Assembly (NCBI RefSeq): GCF_907164915.1
Contig: NC_061867.1
Coordinates: forward strand, 53,776,271-53,840,270
Source: Impatiens glandulifera
Taxonomy: Eukaryota > Streptophyta > Magnoliopsida > Ericales > Balsaminaceae
Direction of reading: 5' to 3'
Length of the DNA stretch: 64,000 nt
Shown here: one piece after another, positions 62,988-64,000 of the stretch
Layout: every line of letters starts with the position of its first letter
How positions within the stretch are numbered: position 1 is the stretch's first letter
Position numbers and translations under genes: made by a program
Notes under the pieces: model-generated
Seen by the model: the letters and a program-made list of their open reading frames with translations, nothing else
The model's database searches: none
What the model was told of the DNA's origin: nothing

Positions 62988-63280
62988 CATTACTAAGACA
63001 TTGACAATACAGATGATTGAATAGGCACCTTTAAGCCAAATATTGACTTGTAAGCAATTGTATGCTTACGATAGTGCATTTGTTCTAGGTGTAGCCATCC
63101 AAAAAAACATTATCACTCACATCATTACTGTTACTGCCACAGTCACTGCTACCACCACCTGAATGATTAGCTGCTTCAATTGCCCGTGCTTGTTGCTGCA
63201 TGAGTAATAGAGCAACAACAACCACAATAACCACCTTCAATACTTGCATGAATACTTTTTTTGTTTATAACCTTGACCAT
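62988..63280 (-). pseudogene. CRP-H: mutated CRP copy in array 2
   Basis: One extra A in the A-run after ATG 63280 shifts the leader. From the internal ATG at about 63249 a frame of 53 codons encodes a full signal peptide (VVIVVVVALLLMQQQARA) and spacer, but it ends at a TAG inside the C1-C2 motif. Cys 1 is Tyr (DGYT). The rest has further stops. Confidence 0.7.
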
Positions 63281-63329
63281 GCTCAATTTACATAATTTTA
63301 TATAGATAGATCAATCATTGAAGCATCCT

Positions 63330-63345
63330 TTATATACTAATTAGG
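63330..63345 (-). promoter_or_regulatory. TATA box of CRP-H
   Basis: AGTATATAAAGG on the minus strand, about 55 bp upstream of the ATG, corresponds to the CRP-A TATA box. Confidence 0.4.
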
Positions 63346-63685
63346 TGTGTAGCCGTCTATAAGATTGTAGGAACTCACACTGTCGCCGTCGCCGCCAACT
63401 CCATCATCAATTTCAACGCTCTCGCCTAGAGTTAGGTATCATGCATAAACGGTCGTATTCGACTCGGACAAGTTGTGTTAGACTCTCAATTGTATCGTGT
63501 CTCAATCTTATATGTGTATGTCGTGTCTTGATCCACTCAAAATATTATGATACATGGACTCTTTCGTGTCATGTTAATTCGTGTCGTGTTAACTTGTGTT
63601 TAAATTTGTGTTTCGTGTTATTCCGACAAGAGTTAAAGTTTTATTACTAGATCGATCTCATAGATAGAAAGACAAACCACTCAGT

Positions 63686-63868
63686 TCATTTACTAAGACA
63701 TTGACAATACGAATGATTGAATAGGCACATTGAATCCAAATATTGACTTTTAAACAATTTTATGCACGCGGTAGTGCATTTGTTCGCGGTGCAGCCGTTC
63801 ATAAAAATGTTGGCACTCACACTATTATTGTTAATGCCACATTCACGACTACCACTACCACTACCGGA
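63686..63868 (-). pseudogene. CRP-I: 5'-truncated CRP copy with intact six-Cys domain
   Basis: Minus-strand frame reading SGSRECGINNNSVSANIFMN, then GCTANKCTTACIKLFKSQYL, CLFNHSYCQCLSK and stop at 63686. This is the best-preserved C-terminal domain in the window, with spacing C-x4-C-x3-C-x12-C-x6-C-x-C. An extra Cys lies in the spacer. Signal peptide and ATG are lost: homology stops at about 63868, where AT-rich sequence begins. Confidence 0.75.
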
Positions 63869-64000
63869 ATTAATTAATAAAAGTAATATAGAGAGAATTA
63901 TTAGGAACTCACATTTGTATTCATATAATTTATTTTTTTATTATATTTTATTTTAATTTATATTATTTAAATTAATATTTTAATTTATTATGTTCAATTT
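63869..64000. other. AT-rich sequence at window end
   Basis: Resembles the AT-rich interior of the hAT relics (for example 52320-52470). No gene seen. Confidence 0.4.

Larger units (their letters stand above)
56549..63870. repeat. Second tandem array: hAT left end plus CRP gene, four units
   Basis: Units on the plus strand run: degraded hAT terminus (TAGAGCTAGGCATCATGCAT), about 280 bp of CGTGTCG-rich hAT sequence, CRP 3' flank (AGTTAATGTTTTATTAC), a CRP gene copy on the minus strand, its promoter (TATATACTAATTAGG), and a 75-bp CRP spacer fragment (TAGCCGTCTATAAGAATGTAGGAA) that leads to the next terminus. Starts near 56549, 57257, 58001 and 63429, about 710-750 bp apart once the Copia element in the third unit is discounted. 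The fourth unit is broken at 63870. Confidence 0.85.

Overview
The window is a repeat-dominated stretch of plant nuclear DNA, most likely eudicot; the species cannot be named from the sequence. The signs are introns with GT/AG borders in an AT-rich background, plant gene families (SBT-type subtilases, YUCCA-like flavin monooxygenases, CASP-like and RMA-type RING proteins), and plant transposon classes (hAT, CACTA-like, Helitron, Copia, LINE, tRNA-derived SINE). Only one gene looks complete, the YUCCA-like monooxygenase at 36634-38457 (-). The subtilase at the left edge is continuous as far as it can be seen, but its 5' end lies outside the window.

Layout. 1-2404: 3' part of a subtilase gene (+). 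3762-5414: a small secreted cysteine-rich peptide gene (CRP-A, -) split by a 1.36-kb hAT element. 5.7-6.1 kb: RING E3 fragment. 7.1-11.3 kb: a duplicated segment around a degenerate ACCGAG-rich repeat. 11.3-15.85 kb: a 4.5-kb CACTA-like insertion. 16.05-24.3 kb: a second CRP gene (CRP-B) split by a 7.9-kb hAT element whose left end, with the CRP 3' end, is tandemly repeated four times. 24.5-25.8 kb: broken subtilase copy 2. 26.4-30.1 kb: monooxygenase fragments, a long AAT microsatellite and a degenerate hAT relic. 30.1-34.7 kb: LTR-like sequence, degenerate repeats and a LINE relic. 36.5-38.5 kb: intact monooxygenase gene. 39.5-41.2 kb: LINE ORF1-like relic. 42.5-49.0 kb: Helitron-derived arrays. 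49.0-56.5 kb: duplicated blocks with CRP remnants, a captured CASP-like exon and subtilase copy 3. 56.5-63.9 kb: a second tandem array of CRP copies joined to hAT ends, interrupted by a young Copia element.

The most unusual theme is the CRP family. At least nine copies or fragments encode a secretion signal, a Gly/Asn/Ser-rich spacer and a six-cysteine C-terminus spaced C-x4-C-x3-C-x12-C-x6-C-x-C, which fits a defensin-like (CS-alpha-beta) scaffold. CRP copies lie close to all three subtilase copies and are repeatedly fused to hAT ends, so subtilase, CRP and hAT ends appear to have been amplified together. Whether any full-length CRP survives elsewhere in the genome cannot be told here; every copy in this window is interrupted, truncated or mutated.
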